From Candidatus Mycobacterium wuenschmannii (GTDB taxonomy: Bacteria > Actinomycetota > Actinomycetes > Mycobacteriales > Mycobacteriaceae): a stretch of DNA of 64,000 nucleotides. Made by a program: the position numbers and the translations under genes. A model generated the notes under the pieces. The model was not told the origin of the DNA. It searched no databases and worked only from the letters and a program-made list of their open reading frames with translations. Location: the NCBI RefSeq assembly GCF_030252325.1, contig NZ_CP126981.1, forward strand, positions 1,364,001 through 1,428,000, in the 5' to 3' direction. Below are positions 17,254 to 26,951 of this stretch, one piece after another (the first letter of the stretch is position 1; every line of letters starts with the position of its first letter).

Positions 17254-17538
17254 TCACCCGGACTGAGCCCAGGCCTCCCGCTTGCCGTGCGCGGCCAGCG
17301 AGCGCAATTGCCGCATCGCGAAGGTGCGACCGCGCCCGTACTCCGGAATGTGCACACCGGACCACATGCCCTGCGCTCCGGGCGTGTCCACCGCCTCCTT
17401 GGCACAGCGCCAGCGCCGCGGACATGCGCGGCAGAGCGCCTTCAGCTCGGGGTCGTCTCCCCCGTCAAGCCAGCGGTCCGCGTCGTCGAGGCACGGCGCG
17501 GATGTCAGAGTGCGCGACAAGTCGAGCATCACTGGCAC
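17254..17538 (-). CDS. WhiB-like iron-sulfur transcription regulator
   Basis: The 94-residue protein has the four WhiB cysteines (about 16, 36, 39 and 45) in the C-x19-C-x2-C-x5-C spacing that binds a 4Fe-4S cluster. GMWSGVHIPE stands where the G-[VI]-W-G-G turn is usual, followed by basic GRGR. WhiB proteins bind the sigma-70 domain 4 and tune promoters. The GTG at 17538 is chosen because AAAGG lies eight bases upstream; the longer open frame has no such signal. It diverges from the TetR gene and precedes pafB on the same strand. It does not look like WhiB1-WhiB4 or WhiB7 by motif, so the subclass is open. Confidence 0.78.
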   Translation of the reverse strand: MPVMLDLSRTLTSAPCLDDADRWLDGGDDPELKALCRACPRRWRCAKEAVDTPGAQGMWSGVHIPEYGRGRTFAMRQLRSLAAHGKREAWAQSG

Positions 17539-17587
17539 GAGAAAATCCTTTCCTTCGTGGCGTCCGACGGTATGTGCGTATCGGAAT

Positions 17588-17607
17588 GGCAATACGCCTA
17601 TATTGCC
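17588..17607. promoter_or_regulatory. Candidate TetR operator palindrome
   Basis: GGCAATA-N6-TATTGCC is a perfect 7-bp inverted repeat spanning 20 bp, lying in the 84-bp gap between the divergent WhiB-like and TetR genes. The size and position fit a self-regulating TetR operator that would also control the WhiB-like gene. No experiment or homologous site is known to me. Confidence 0.5.
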
Positions 17608-17622
17608 ACAGGACACTGGTAA

Positions 17623-18306
17623 ATTTCTCTCATCACCGAGACAGCCCCCACGCAGTACTTCACGCCGCGCCCCGCCCGGCCGGCCGAGCCGTCCAGCAAG
17701 GAGCGGCTTCGCGATGCCGCGCTGCGGTGCTTTGCCGAAGCCGGTATCGCCGCCACTTCGCTGCGCGCGGTCGCCGAAGCCGCCGGCACGTCAGTCGGGC
17801 TGGTACAGCACTACTACGGCACGAAGGCCGCACTGGTCGAAGCGGTCGATGACTATGCGGTTCGGGTGATCGGCGACGCCCTGCAGGGGCAGCCGCTTCC
17901 GCTGCCGCCCGAGGATCCACTGCTCGTCATGGGCCGCCGAGTGACGGCGCTCATCGCGGAACAAGACGTCGTCGTCGCCTATATCGGCCGCGCGCTGGTG
18001 GAAGGTGACTCCATCGGTGCCGAGATTTTCGACGGACTCCTGAAAGTGAGTGCGGCTCAGCGCGACCGGCTCGTCGAGCGAGGGCAGGCGAGGCAGGACT
18101 TGGACCCGCTCTGGTCCGCGCTGAATGTATTGCTGCTACGGCTCGGGCCCGTGATTCTGCGTTCGCACATCGAGCGCCATCTACCCGAGAAGTTCAATAC
18201 CGCAGCCGAGCTCACACGCTGGGACGACGCCGTGACGACGCTGATTCGACAGGGTCAGTTCCTGCCTCACATGCACACCGACGCGGGCGAGAAGCAATCC
18301 GACTGA
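17623..18306 (+). CDS. TetR-family transcriptional regulator (start codon uncertain)
   Basis: The frame encodes a TetR N-terminal helix-turn-helix: KERLRDAALRCFAEAGIAATSLRAVAEAAGTSVGLVQHYYGTKAALVEAV. A ligand-binding C-terminal half follows. From the in-frame TAA at 17620 to the GTG at 17866 there is no ATG, GTG or TTG, so a standard start would cut off the DNA-binding domain. A rare start (ATT at 17623 or ATC at 17632) is possible; AGGA lies about 10 bases before 17623. The in-frame ATG at 17572 would work only if the TAA were a recent mutation or a sequencing error. The span given starts just after the TAA. Confidence 0.65.
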   Translation: MSLITETAPTQYFTPRPARPAEPSSKERLRDAALRCFAEAGIAATSLRAVAEAAGTSVGLVQHYYGTKAALVEAVDDYAVRVIGDALQGQPLPLPPEDPLLVMGRRVTALIAEQDVVVAYIGRALVEGDSIGAEIFDGLLKVSAAQRDRLVERGQARQDLDPLWSALNVLLLRLGPVILRSHIERHLPEKFNTAAELTRWDDAVTTLIRQGQFLPHMHTDAGEKQSD

Positions 18307-18315
18307 CCGGCTGGG

Positions 18316-19674
18316 CTACATCGAGGCGATCAGCCGCTTGACCCGCTCGTCGACGGACCGGAACGGGTCCTTGCACAACACCGTGCGCTGAGCCTGGTCG
18401 TTGAGCTTGAGGTGCACCCAGTCGACGGTGAAGTCGCGCCCGGCCGCCTGGGCGGCGCTGATGAACTCACCGCGCAGCCGGGCGCGGGTGGTCTGAGGCG
18501 GCTGGTCGACGGCGGCGTCGATCTCCTCGTCGGTGGTGATGCGCGCCGCCAGGCCCTTGCGCTGCAGCAGGTCGAAGACGCCGCGGCCACGTTTGATGTC
18601 GTGGTAGGCGAGGTCGAGCTGGGCGATTTTCGGGTCGGACAGCTCCATGTCGTAGCGGTCCTGGTAGCGCTGGAACAGCTTGCGCTTGATCACCCAGTCG
18701 ATCTCGGTGTCGACCTTGGCGAAGTCCTGGCTTTCGACGGCGTCGAGCTGGCGGCCCCACAGGTCGACGACCTGCTCGATCTGGGCGTTGGGCTCGCGGG
18801 TCTGCAGGTGTTCGACGGCGCGGGCGTAGTACTCGCGCTGGATGTCCAGCGCGCTGGCCTGACGCCCGCCGGCCAGCCGCACCGGGCGTCGGCCGGTGAC
18901 GTCGTGGCTGACCTCGCGGATTGCCCGGATCGGATTGTCCAGGGAGAAGTCGCGGAAGGCCACGCCGGCCTCGATCATCTCCAGCACCAGCGCCGCGGTG
19001 CCCACCTTGAGCATGGTGGTCGACTCGCACATGTTGGAGTCGCCGACGATCACGTGCAGGCGCCGGTACTTCTCGGCGTCGGCGTGCGGCTCGTCGCGGG
19101 TGTTGATGATCGGTCGGCTGCGGGTGGTGGCGCTCGAGACGCCCTCCCAGATGTGTTCGGCGCGCTGCGACAGGCAGAAGGTGGCGGCCTTCGGCGTCTG
19201 CAGGACCTTGCCGGCGCCGCAGATGAGCTGGCGGGTGACCAGGAACGGCAGCAGCACGTCGGAGATCCGCGAAAACTCGCCGGCCCGCACGATCAGGTAG
19301 TTCTCGTGGCAGCCGTAGGAGTTGCCTGCGGAGTCGGTGTTGTTCTTGAACAGGTAGATGTCCCCGCCGATGCCCTCGTCGGCGAGCCGCTGCTCGGCGT
19401 CGATCAGCAGGTCTTCGAGCACCCGCTCGCCGGCGCGGTCATGGGTGACCAGCTGGATCAGGCTGTCGCATTCGGCGGTGGCGTACTCGGGGTGACTACC
19501 CACGTCGAGGTACAGACGGGCGCCGTTGCGCAGGAAAACGTTGGAGCTGCGGCCCCACGAGACCACCCGGCGGAACAGGTAACGAGCCACTTCGTCGGGC
19601 GAAAGGCGCCGGTGTCCGTGAAAGGTGCAGGTGACACCGAATTCGGTTTCGATGCCCATGATTCGACGCTGCAC
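18316..19674 (-). CDS. pafA: Pup-protein ligase PafA
   Basis: The 452-residue protein has the carboxylate-amine ligase fold that joins the C-terminal glutamate of Pup to lysines of target proteins, using [12 protein letters not shown] near the N-terminus and [15 protein letters not shown] (Asp57 as the expected base) mark the active site, and [20 protein letters not shown] and [23 protein letters not shown] are family signatures. The length equals that of M. tuberculosis PafA (Rv2097c). The downstream TetR gene is convergent, with 9 bp between stops. Confidence 0.96.
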   Translation of the reverse strand: MQRRIMGIETEFGVTCTFHGHRRLSPDEVARYLFRRVVSWGRSSNVFLRNGARLYLDVGSHPEYATAECDSLIQLVTHDRAGERVLEDLLIDAEQRLADEGIGGDIYLFKNNTDSAGNSYGCHENYLIVRAGEFSRISDVLLPFLVTRQLICGAGKVLQTPKAATFCLSQRAEHIWEGVSSATTRSRPIINTRDEPHADAEKYRRLHVIVGDSNMCESTTMLKVGTAALVLEMIEAGVAFRDFSLDNPIRAIREVSHDVTGRRPVRLAGGRQASALDIQREYYARAVEHLQTREPNAQIEQVVDLWGRQLDAVESQDFAKVDTEIDWVIKRKLFQRYQDRYDMELSDPKIAQLDLAYHDIKRGRGVFDLLQRKGLAARITTDEEIDAAVDQPPQTTRARLRGEFISAAQAAGRDFTVDWVHLKLNDQAQRTVLCKDPFRSVDERVKRLIASM

Positions 19675-19744
19675 AATTCGAGCGTACTTGTTGGAGGCGA
19701 AACTGGTGCGGAGCCCCCGCCGACGGGTCGCCTTGTCCGCGGCT

Positions 19745-20596
19745 TCAGGACTCGGCCGGCTCGGGTGCCTCGCCGAACCGGCTCAGAGCCAGGGCCGCGA
19801 CGACGGCGATCACGAAACCCGCCTCGACCATCCAGCCCAGACCCGGGCGGGTGCGATCGCCCAGCCAGGCCACCCCGACCAGCGCCGGGCCGACGGTCTC
19901 GCCGATCACCATCCCGGCCACCGCGGTCGTCACCGACCCGCGACTCAGCGCCGAGGTGAGGAGCAGGAATCCGGCCGCCCCGCCGGCCACCAGGGCGTAG
20001 ATCGCCGGGTTGGCCCAGAACGAGGCCTCGGTCAGGTCGACCGAATCGATCAGCCGGACCGCGATTTCGTCCACGCCGAAGCCCGCGCCGGCACCGAAGC
20101 CCAGCACCAGCGCGCGGTTGCGGTCACTCAATCGGCCCGCGGCCGCACCGGCGGCGAACACGACGCCGGCGATTGCCAGTAATGCCCAGCCGAGCCCGGC
20201 CGGGCCGTGCCCGGTGCCCTCCGGCCCGGCGGCGATGCCGAGCATCGCCAGGCTTGCGCATACCACCGCCACCGCGGCCCACTCCGTCGACGACAACCGG
20301 GCGGACAGCAGCCAGGCGGCCACGATCGCGGTGACGGCGAGCGACGCGGCGATGGCCGCCGCGACGACGTAGATCGGGACCAGCCGCAGCGCCGCTACCT
20401 GCAGCAGGAAGCCCAGGCCGTCGAGCGCGACGCCGAGCAGATAGCGCCACTGTCGCAGCGCGCGCAGCAGCAGTGCCGCGTCGACTCCGGAATCGCTTGT
20501 GCCAGAGTCGACTTCGCGGGTCGCCGCTGCCTGCAAAACCGTCGCGGTGCCGTAGCAGACCGAGCAGCCGAGCGCGAGCAGCAAGCCGATCAGCAT
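19745..20596 (-). CDS. DMT/EamA-like membrane transporter
   Basis: The 283-residue protein has about nine or ten hydrophobic helices and begins [22 protein letters not shown], the start expected for a drug/metabolite-type permease. A glycine/alanine-rich internal repeat suggests two similar halves. The substrate cannot be assigned. It lies between prcA and pafA on the same strand, 10 bp after prcA, so it probably shares the proteasome transcript, but nothing links its function to pupylation. The ATG at 20596 is used because the longer frame overlaps prcA. Confidence 0.75.
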   Translation of the reverse strand: MLIGLLLALGCSVCYGTATVLQAAATREVDSGTSDSGVDAALLLRALRQWRYLLGVALDGLGFLLQVAALRLVPIYVVAAAIAASLAVTAIVAAWLLSARLSSTEWAAVAVVCASLAMLGIAAGPEGTGHGPAGLGWALLAIAGVVFAAGAAAGRLSDRNRALVLGFGAGAGFGVDEIAVRLIDSVDLTEASFWANPAIYALVAGGAAGFLLLTSALSRGSVTTAVAGMVIGETVGPALVGVAWLGDRTRPGLGWMVEAGFVIAVVAALALSRFGEAPEPAES

Positions 20597-20606
20597 CGGG
20601 CCGCGC

Positions 20607-21365
20607 CTATGACGACGTCTTCTCCGCTGAGTCGTCCGACGACCCAGAGCCGTTCCGTTCGGGCACCAGACGCTCCAGCGCCGCCCCGGTGATGCGACGA
20701 AACGCGCGCCGCGGGCGGTTGGCGTCGAGGATGGCGACCTCGAGATTCGACACCCCCAGCGGCGGCTGGTCGTTGCCGGACCCCTCGGCCCGTCCGACCT
20801 CGAGCGCGTTGACCGCGATGTGCACGGCGTCGGCCAGGTTGGCGTTCTCGGCGTAGGAGTCCTTGAGCGCATTGGTCACCGGCTCGGTCGTACCGCCCAT
20901 CACCACGTAATGCGGCTCGTCGGCGATCGACCCGTCGTAGGTAATCCGGTACAGCTCAGGTGCTTTCGTCTCGCCGTAATGTGCAACCTCGGCGACGCAC
21001 AGCTCGACCTCATATGGCTTGGCCTGCTCGGTGAAGATCGTGCCGAGCGTCTGCGCGTAGACGTTGGCTAGCTGGCGGCCGGTCACGTCGCGGCGGTCGT
21101 AGGCGTAGCCGCGGGTGTCGGCGAATTGGATTCCGCCGCGGCGCAGGTTGTCGAATTCGTTGAACTTGCCGGCTGCTGCGAAGCCGACGCGGTCGTACAG
21201 TTCGCTGATCTTCTGCAGTGAGCGCGAAGGGTTCTCGGCGACGAACAGCACGCCCCCGGAGTAGACCAGCGCGACCACACTACGGCCGCGCGCGATGCCC
21301 TTACGGGCGAGTTCGCTGCGCTCCCGCATCGCCTGTTCGGGCGAGATGAAGTACGGAAAGCTCAT
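20607..21365 (-). CDS. prcA: Proteasome subunit alpha PrcA
   Basis: This 252-residue protein forms the outer rings of the 20S proteasome. [27 protein letters not shown] is the typical gating N-terminus and H0 helix of actinobacterial alpha subunits; the N-terminal octapeptide closes the gate. A Ser/Asp-rich tail is typical. The start overlaps the prcB stop by 4 bp (translational coupling). The counterpart is Rv2109c. Confidence 0.95.
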   Translation of the reverse strand: MSFPYFISPEQAMRERSELARKGIARGRSVVALVYSGGVLFVAENPSRSLQKISELYDRVGFAAAGKFNEFDNLRRGGIQFADTRGYAYDRRDVTGRQLANVYAQTLGTIFTEQAKPYEVELCVAEVAHYGETKAPELYRITYDGSIADEPHYVVMGGTTEPVTNALKDSYAENANLADAVHIAVNALEVGRAEGSGNDQPPLGVSNLEVAILDANRPRRAFRRITGAALERLVPERNGSGSSDDSAEKTSS

Positions 21366-22249
21366 GAGTCAATTCCCGGGTGGTCGGCGGCGTCCGGCCC
21401 GAAAGTGTCGGCGCGGGAGCGTGTTTGGATGACTTCCCGGGCCAGCTCAGCGATCCGCTGTTCGGCGACATTGATGGCGCCGTCGACACCGATCGTGACC
21501 GCGGTCGGGAAGATCCCCCGCACCAGGTCCGGCCCACCGGTGGCCGAGTCGTCGTCGGCCGCATCGTAGAGCGCCTCCACCGCGACGCGCAGCGCCGAAT
21601 CGGCGTCCCGCACTTGCGAATACAGCTTCTTAACCGACGACTTGGCGAACAGCGAACCCGAGCCCACCGACTGGTAGCCCTCCTCTTCGAGGTTCCATCC
21701 GCCGGCCGCGTCGAAGGACACGATGCGGCCCGCCTTCTCCGGTTCGGGGTCGTCGATGTCGAATCCGACCAGCAGTGGCAGCGCCACCAGACCCTGCATC
21801 GCCGCAGCGAGGTTGCCGCGCACCATGATTGCGAGCCGGTTCACCTTACCGGCGAAGGTCAGCGGCACCCCTTCGAGCTTTTCGTAATGCTCGAGTTCGA
21901 CGGCGTAAAGGCGCGCGAATTCGACCGCGATGGCCGCGGTGCCGGCGATCCCGGTCGCGGTGTAATCGTCGGTGATGTACACCTTCTGCACGTCGCGCCC
22001 GGCGATCATGTTGCCTTGTGTCGAGCGCCGGTCACCGGCGAGCAGAACCCCGCCCGGGTATTTCAGCGCGACAATCGTGGTGCCGTGCGGCAGCGCGGAA
22101 CTCGGCGTGACTCCCTCGCCGCCGAAGCTCGCGGGCAACAACTCCGGCGCCTCGCGGCGCAGGTAGTCGGAAAAGGAGGACAGGCCGCCAGAGGCGGATC
22201 CGGGAAGGGCAGAATTTGTGGCCAGGCGATCGCGGTTAGGCCAGGTCAC
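21362..22249 (-). CDS. prcB: Proteasome subunit beta PrcB
   Basis: This 295-residue catalytic subunit is made as a proprotein. [28 protein letters not shown] shows the autocleavage site, making Thr57 the N-terminal nucleophile, with the conserved Asp and Lys of the active site following. It forms the inner rings of the chamber that degrades pupylated proteins. Its start overlaps the pup stop by 4 bp, and prcA follows in the same way, so pup-prcB-prcA is a coupled operon. The counterpart is Rv2110c. Confidence 0.96.
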   Translation of the reverse strand: MTWPNRDRLATNSALPGSASGGLSSFSDYLRREAPELLPASFGGEGVTPSSALPHGTTIVALKYPGGVLLAGDRRSTQGNMIAGRDVQKVYITDDYTATGIAGTAAIAVEFARLYAVELEHYEKLEGVPLTFAGKVNRLAIMVRGNLAAAMQGLVALPLLVGFDIDDPEPEKAGRIVSFDAAGGWNLEEEGYQSVGSGSLFAKSSVKKLYSQVRDADSALRVAVEALYDAADDDSATGGPDLVRGIFPTAVTIGVDGAINVAEQRIAELAREVIQTRSRADTFGPDAADHPGIDS

Positions 22250-22440
22250 TGTCCGCCCTTTTGGACGTATGCGCGAACGAAGTCTTCGGCGTTCTCTTCC
22301 AGAACATCGTCGATCTCATCCAGCAGGTCGTCGGTCTCTTCGGTCAGCTTTTCGCGACGCTCTTGGCCCGCGGCCGTGCTGCCAGTGAGGTCGTCGTCAT
22401 CGCCGCCACCACCACCGCGCTTGGTCTGCTCCTGGGCCAT
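22246..22440 (-). CDS. pup: Prokaryotic ubiquitin-like protein Pup
   Basis: This 64-residue disordered protein is attached to lysines as a degradation tag. It begins [17 protein letters not shown], has a helix-forming segment that binds Mpa ([19 protein letters not shown]), and ends in GGQ, so Dop must deamidate the C-terminal Gln to Glu before ligation. The ATG at 22440 is chosen because AGGAGG lies five bases upstream; the longer frame starting at 22461 places codons over that signal. The counterpart is Rv2111c. Confidence 0.97.
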   Translation of the reverse strand: MAQEQTKRGGGGGDDDDLTGSTAAGQERREKLTEETDDLLDEIDDVLEENAEDFVRAYVQKGGQ

Positions 22441-22543
22441 CGCTGCCTCCTGCATAGTCATCGGACGTGAAACACGTCCGTCGTTTCTCCACCCTACCGG
22501 TCTGTGGGGTTATTGCTCAGGCTCAAAACACAAGTCGGGAGCT

Positions 22544-24052
22544 TTAGGTGGTGAGTTGTTCGACCAGCTCGACGGCGCTGTCCACCGAGTCCAGCAGCGC
22601 CCCGACGTGCGCTTTGCTCCCGCGCAGCGGTTCCAGGGTCGGAATGCGGACCAGTGAATCACCACCGAGATCGAAAATCACGGAGTCCCAACTGGCCGCG
22701 GCAATGTCGGCGCCGAACCGGCGCAGGCACTCCCCGCGGAAATAGGCCCGGGTGTCGGTTGGCGGGTTCTCGACGGCGTCGATCACCTGCTGCTCGGTGA
22801 CAAGACGCTTCATCGAACCCCGCGCCACCAGCCTGTTGTACAGACCCTTGTCCAGCCGGACGTCGGAGTACTGCAGGTCGACCAGGTGCAGTCGCGGTGC
22901 CGACCAGCTCAGGTTCTCCCGGTGCCGGAATCCCTCGAGCAGGCGCAGCTTGGCCGGCCAATCCAGCAGATCGGCGCATTCCATCGGGTCGCGCTCGAGC
23001 AGGTCGAGCACGTGCGCCCAGGTCTCGACGACATCGCTCGCGCGCGGGTCTGGGTCGCGGGCATCGATCAGCTTCGCCACCCGTTCGAGGTAAATCCGTT
23101 GCAGCGCAAGGGCGGTCAGCTCGCGGCCGTCGGCCAGGGCGACGGTGGCGCGCAGCGACGGGTCGCGGCTGACCGCGTGCACGGCGTGCACCGGACGGGC
23201 CAGCGCCAGGTCGCTGAGGTCGATTCCGTGTGCGGGGCCGTCCTCGATCAGATCGAGCGCCAACGCGGTGGTGCCCAGCTTCAGATAGGTCGACGTCTCG
23301 GAGAGGTTCGCGTCGCCGATGATCACGTGCAGCCGGCGGTAACGGTCGGCATCGGCGTGCGGCTCGTCGCGGGTGTTGATGATGCCGCGCTTGAGCGTGG
23401 TCTCCAGGCCGACCTCGACCTCGATGTAGTCGGAGCGCTGCGAGAGCTGGAATCCCGCTTCGTCGCCGGACGGGCCGATGCCGACGCGGCCGGATCCCGT
23501 GACGACCTGGCGGGACACCAGGAACGGCGTCAGCCCGGCGATCACCGCCGAGAACGGCGTCTGGCGACTCATCAGGTAGTTCTCGTGCGACCCGTAGGAG
23601 GCGCCCTTGTTGTCGATGTTGTTCTTGTAGAGCTGCAGCTTGGCTGCGCCCGGGACGCTGGCGACGTGCCGTGCGGCGGCCTCCATCACGCGCTCGCCGG
23701 CCTTGTCCCAGATCACCGCGTCCAGCGGATCGGTGCACTCCGGCGCGGAGTACTCCGGGTGAGCGTGGTCGACATAGAGCCGGGCGCCGTTGGTCAGGAT
23801 CATGTTCGCCGCGCCGACCTCGTCGGCGTCCACCACCGGTGGTGGGCCCGCCGACCGGCTCAGGTCGAAACCGCGGGCATCCCGCAACGGGGATTCCACT
23901 TCGTAGTCCCAGCGAGTGCGCTTGGCGCGCTGGATTCCGGCGGCGGCGGCGTAGGCGAGCACCGCCTGCGTCGAAGTCAGGATCGGGTTGGCGGTCGGGT
24001 CAGACGGCGACGAGATGCCGTATTCGACCTCCGTTCCGATAATTCGTTGCAT
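22544..24052 (-). CDS. dop: Pup deamidase/depupylase Dop
   Basis: This 502-residue paralogue of PafA deamidates the C-terminal Gln of Pup and removes Pup from targets. [15 protein letters not shown] at the start, Asp95 in [14 protein letters not shown], and [13 protein letters not shown] (the Dop-specific loop region) distinguish it from PafA. It lies 103 bp upstream of pup on the same strand, so pup may also have its own promoter in that gap. The counterpart is Rv2112c. Its upstream region carries the 58-bp tandem repeat. Confidence 0.95.
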   Translation of the reverse strand: MQRIIGTEVEYGISSPSDPTANPILTSTQAVLAYAAAAGIQRAKRTRWDYEVESPLRDARGFDLSRSAGPPPVVDADEVGAANMILTNGARLYVDHAHPEYSAPECTDPLDAVIWDKAGERVMEAAARHVASVPGAAKLQLYKNNIDNKGASYGSHENYLMSRQTPFSAVIAGLTPFLVSRQVVTGSGRVGIGPSGDEAGFQLSQRSDYIEVEVGLETTLKRGIINTRDEPHADADRYRRLHVIIGDANLSETSTYLKLGTTALALDLIEDGPAHGIDLSDLALARPVHAVHAVSRDPSLRATVALADGRELTALALQRIYLERVAKLIDARDPDPRASDVVETWAHVLDLLERDPMECADLLDWPAKLRLLEGFRHRENLSWSAPRLHLVDLQYSDVRLDKGLYNRLVARGSMKRLVTEQQVIDAVENPPTDTRAYFRGECLRRFGADIAAASWDSVIFDLGGDSLVRIPTLEPLRGSKAHVGALLDSVDSAVELVEQLTT

Positions 24053-24064
24053 CCCCCGAGCTTA

Positions 24065-24212
24065 GGCGTGACGACGATGCGCCCCGCGCAGCGGGGCGCT
24101 GAGGAGTTACGCAATCCAAAGAGGCGTGACGACGATGCGCCCCGCGCAGCGGGGCGCTGAGGAGTCACGCAATCCAAAGAGGCGTGACGACGATTCGGCC
24201 CACTGCGCGGGG
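24065..24212. repeat. 58-bp tandem repeat with an internal 9-bp hairpin
   Basis: Two copies (24065-24122 and 24123-24180) differ at one base (GAGTTACG versus GAGTCACG); a third, degenerate copy begins at 24181 and loses similarity after about 15 bp. Each full copy contains GCGCCCCGC-GCA-GCGGGGCGC, a perfect 9-bp inverted repeat with a 3-base loop, followed by GAGGAG. It fills the gap between the divergent dop gene and the next gene, so it may act on transcript ends or on promoter spacing. It resembles the size class of MIRU-type mycobacterial repeats, but I cannot match it to a named family. Confidence 0.85.
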
Positions 24213-24225
24213 GCGTGGCCGGTCG

Positions 24226-24915
24226 GTGAACGGAGCGAAGACATCGGCCGACATCCCATTGACGCAGGTGACGGAAGTCATTACCTTCACCCTGGTGTCT
24301 GCCGAACCCATGACGGGCCTGTCCGGTAAGCGCTACGGCGAAGTCCTTCTGGTGACGCCCGGCGAGGCGGGACCACAGGCCGCGGTCTACAGCAGCTTCG
24401 GCCTCAACGACCTGCCAGCCGAACTGTGGTCGGCGCTCGACGCGAAGACCATCGCGACCGAAAACGGCGCTGCCACAGCCCTACTCGACGGCCCGCGATA
24501 CTGGCTGATGAACGAGATCGAGAGGCCCGCTCAGGGCATGAAACTCGTCAAGAACTTCGGCGGCATCGACATGGCCCTGCAGTCCCAAACCCTGCTGCAG
24601 GGGCTGAAGCCGTCGCCGTACACCGCGAATCAGGTTCACCGGCACAGCGTGTCGACGTTCGACACCGGCGAAGAGGTGTACGAATTGCTCGATCCCGCAC
24701 TTCGGCGCTGGGTCATGCAGACCTGGAGCCAGATCGTCGACCCGAAACTGTCGAGGGCGGACCTGCCCCGGCTCGGTGAGCGACTGGACTTGCCCAACGG
24801 CTGGACGTTCCAGCCCCGAACGCTGACGAGCCCGCTGCGGATCGACACGACGACGCACGCCGCGCAGGTCCTGCAGGACGACCTGACCAACAGCTATTCG
24901 CTGCTGGCCGGCTGA
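24226..24915 (+). CDS. Conserved-looking protein of unknown function
   Basis: I do not recognise this protein of about 229 residues. It has no signal peptide or clear membrane segment. Codon use is normal for the window and the frame is free of stops. Features are a charged N-terminus, FGLNDLPAELWSAL, RYWLMNEIERP and DTGEEVYELLDPALRRWVMQTW, with a C-terminal half rich in mixed alpha and beta residues. It is divergent from dop and convergent with mpa (62 bp between stops), so it stands inside the Pup-proteasome region. The start is uncertain: GTG at 24184 (inside the third repeat copy), 24226 or 24268 are possible. Confidence 0.6.
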   Translation: MNGAKTSADIPLTQVTEVITFTLVSAEPMTGLSGKRYGEVLLVTPGEAGPQAAVYSSFGLNDLPAELWSALDAKTIATENGAATALLDGPRYWLMNEIERPAQGMKLVKNFGGIDMALQSQTLLQGLKPSPYTANQVHRHSVSTFDTGEEVYELLDPALRRWVMQTWSQIVDPKLSRADLPRLGERLDLPNGWTFQPRTLTSPLRIDTTTHAAQVLQDDLTNSYSLLAG

Positions 24916-24977
24916 GGCCAACTAATGGCGCCGGCCCGCGGCACCCGGCTTCGCCGCGCTTGCGACCGCCGCTGCCG

Positions 24978-26804
24978 CTAGAGGTACTGGCCGAGGTTGG
25001 ACTCGGTGTCGATCGCCCGCGAGGCGCTCGAACTCTTGCCCGTGACCAGCGTGCGGATGTAGACGATCCGCTCGCCCTTCTTGCCCGAAATCCGCGCCCA
25101 GTCATCAGGGTTGGTGGTGTTGGGCAGGTCCTCGTTCTCGGCGAACTCGTCGACGATCGAGTCGAGCAGGTGCTGAATCCGCAGACCCTTCTGACCGCTC
25201 TCCAGGACCGCCTTGATCGCGTTCTTCTTCGCGCGGTCGACGACGTTCTGGATCATCGCGCCAGAGTTGAAGTCCTTGAAGTACATCACCTCTTTGTCGC
25301 CGTTGGCGTAGGTGACCTCGAGGAACCGGTTGTCATCGATCTCCGCGTACATCCGGTCGACGACCTTCTCGATCATCGCCTTGATGCACAGCGACCGGTC
25401 GCCATTGAATTCCGCCAAATCATCGGCGTTGACCGGCAATTCGTCGGTCAGGTACTTCGAGAAGATGTCCTGCGCGGACTCGGCGTCCGGACGCTCGATC
25501 TTGATCTTGACGTCGAGGCGTCCGGGTCGCAGGATCGCGGGGTCGATCATGTCTTCACGGTTGGAGGCGCCGATGACGATGACGTTCTCCAGACCCTCGA
25601 CACCGTCGATCTCGCTGAGCAACTGCGGGACGACCGTTGTCTCCACGTCGGAGGAAACCCCGGTGCCGCGGGTACGGAAGATCGAGTCCATCTCGTCGAA
25701 GAAGACGATCACCGGCGTGCCCTCGGACGCCTTTTCGCGCGCCCGCTGGAAGATCAGCCGGATGTGCCGCTCGGTCTCACCGACGAACTTGTTGAGTAGT
25801 TCGGGGCCCTTGATGTTGAGGAAGTACGACTTGGCCTCGCGCGCGTCGTCGCCACGAACCTCAGCCATCTTCTTGGCCAGCGAGTTGGCAACGGCCTTGG
25901 CGATCAACGTCTTTCCGCATCCGGGCGGGCCGTAGAGCAGGACACCCTTGGGCGGCCGTAGCGCGTATTCGCGGTAGAGGTCCTTGTGCAGGAACGGCAG
26001 CTCGACGGCGTCGCGGATCTGCTCGATCTGCCGGCTCAGCCCACCGATGTCGTGGTAGGTGACGTCGGGAACCTCTTCCAGGACCAGGTCCTCGACCTCG
26101 GCCTTGGGGATGCGCTCGAAGGCGTAGCCGGCCTTGGTGTCGACCAGCAGCGAGTCGCCGGGCCGCAACCGGCGCGGGCGGGTGTCGTCGTTGAGCGCGT
26201 CGGGGTGGCCCTCCGGCAGATCCTCGGCGACCAACGGCTCGGCCAGCCAGACGATGCGCTCCTCGTCGGCGTGACCGACCACCAGAGCGCGATGGCCGTC
26301 GGCCAGAACCTCGCGCAGACTTGAAATCTCGCCGACGGATTCATACGTGCCGGCCTCGACGACAGTTAAAGCCTCATTGAGGCGAACGGTCTGGCCCTTG
26401 CGCAGGGCACTGACGTCGATGTTGGGCGAGCACGTCAGGCGCATCTTGCGGCCGGAGGTGAACACGTCGATGGTGTCGTCCTCGTGAGTGGACAGCAGCA
26501 CGCCGTACCCGCTGGGCGGCTGCCCGAGCCTGTCGACCTCCTCGCGCAGCGCCAGCAGCTGTTGGCGGGCCTCCTTGAGCGTCTCCATCAGCTTGGAGTT
26601 GCGCGACGCCAGCGAGTCGATGCGTGCCTCTAGCTGGTGAACATCGCGCGGACTGCGTCCGGCGCCATGCGAGCCGGCCGCGTTGTCGAGTTGCTCGCGC
26701 AGAATCGCGGCTTCCCGCCGGAGCTCCTCCAACTCCGCGGCGTCTTCGCCGGAGAGGTCTGGTTCGCGGGAGCTACCGAACGGTTCGCGCTCAAACTCGG
26801 CCAT
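24978..26804 (-). CDS. mpa: Proteasome-associated AAA ATPase Mpa (ARC)
   Basis: The 608-residue hexameric unfoldase binds Pup and threads pupylated proteins into the 20S core. An N-terminal coiled coil (about 20-95, [15 protein letters not shown] and beyond) binds Pup, two OB folds follow, then the AAA domain with Walker A GPPGCGKT and Walker [10 protein letters not shown]. The C-terminus is GQYL, the motif that docks on PrcA. The counterpart is Rv2115c. It is divergent from the MTB12-like gene across 147 bp. Confidence 0.96.
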   Translation of the reverse strand: MAEFEREPFGSSREPDLSGEDAAELEELRREAAILREQLDNAAGSHGAGRSPRDVHQLEARIDSLASRNSKLMETLKEARQQLLALREEVDRLGQPPSGYGVLLSTHEDDTIDVFTSGRKMRLTCSPNIDVSALRKGQTVRLNEALTVVEAGTYESVGEISSLREVLADGHRALVVGHADEERIVWLAEPLVAEDLPEGHPDALNDDTRPRRLRPGDSLLVDTKAGYAFERIPKAEVEDLVLEEVPDVTYHDIGGLSRQIEQIRDAVELPFLHKDLYREYALRPPKGVLLYGPPGCGKTLIAKAVANSLAKKMAEVRGDDAREAKSYFLNIKGPELLNKFVGETERHIRLIFQRAREKASEGTPVIVFFDEMDSIFRTRGTGVSSDVETTVVPQLLSEIDGVEGLENVIVIGASNREDMIDPAILRPGRLDVKIKIERPDAESAQDIFSKYLTDELPVNADDLAEFNGDRSLCIKAMIEKVVDRMYAEIDDNRFLEVTYANGDKEVMYFKDFNSGAMIQNVVDRAKKNAIKAVLESGQKGLRIQHLLDSIVDEFAENEDLPNTTNPDDWARISGKKGERIVYIRTLVTGKSSSASRAIDTESNLGQYL

Positions 26805-26913
26805 GGTGCGCTCCTTTCCCGCCCACGGGACGGTGGTGCGGTGGATACCTCAACGCTACCGGCGATTTCCGTTTCATGCGGGAACTCGAAATGGGGCACA
26901 CTGGCAACAGCGT

Positions 26914-26919
26914 TAACAT
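26914..26919 (+). promoter_or_regulatory. Possible -10 element for the MTB12-like gene
   Basis: TAACAT fits the mycobacterial TANNNT -10 pattern and lies 32 bp before the GTG start of the secreted protein, in the mpa-divergent gap. GAGAGGA just before the start gives a ribosome-binding site. The assignment is by pattern only. Confidence 0.35.
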
Positions 26920-26951
26920 CTTGTTTAGTCAGCTTTACCGAGAGGACCCTA

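Noticed and set aside
24065..24212. CRISPR array
   Set aside because: Only two full copies lie directly head to tail with no spacers, and no cas gene is near.
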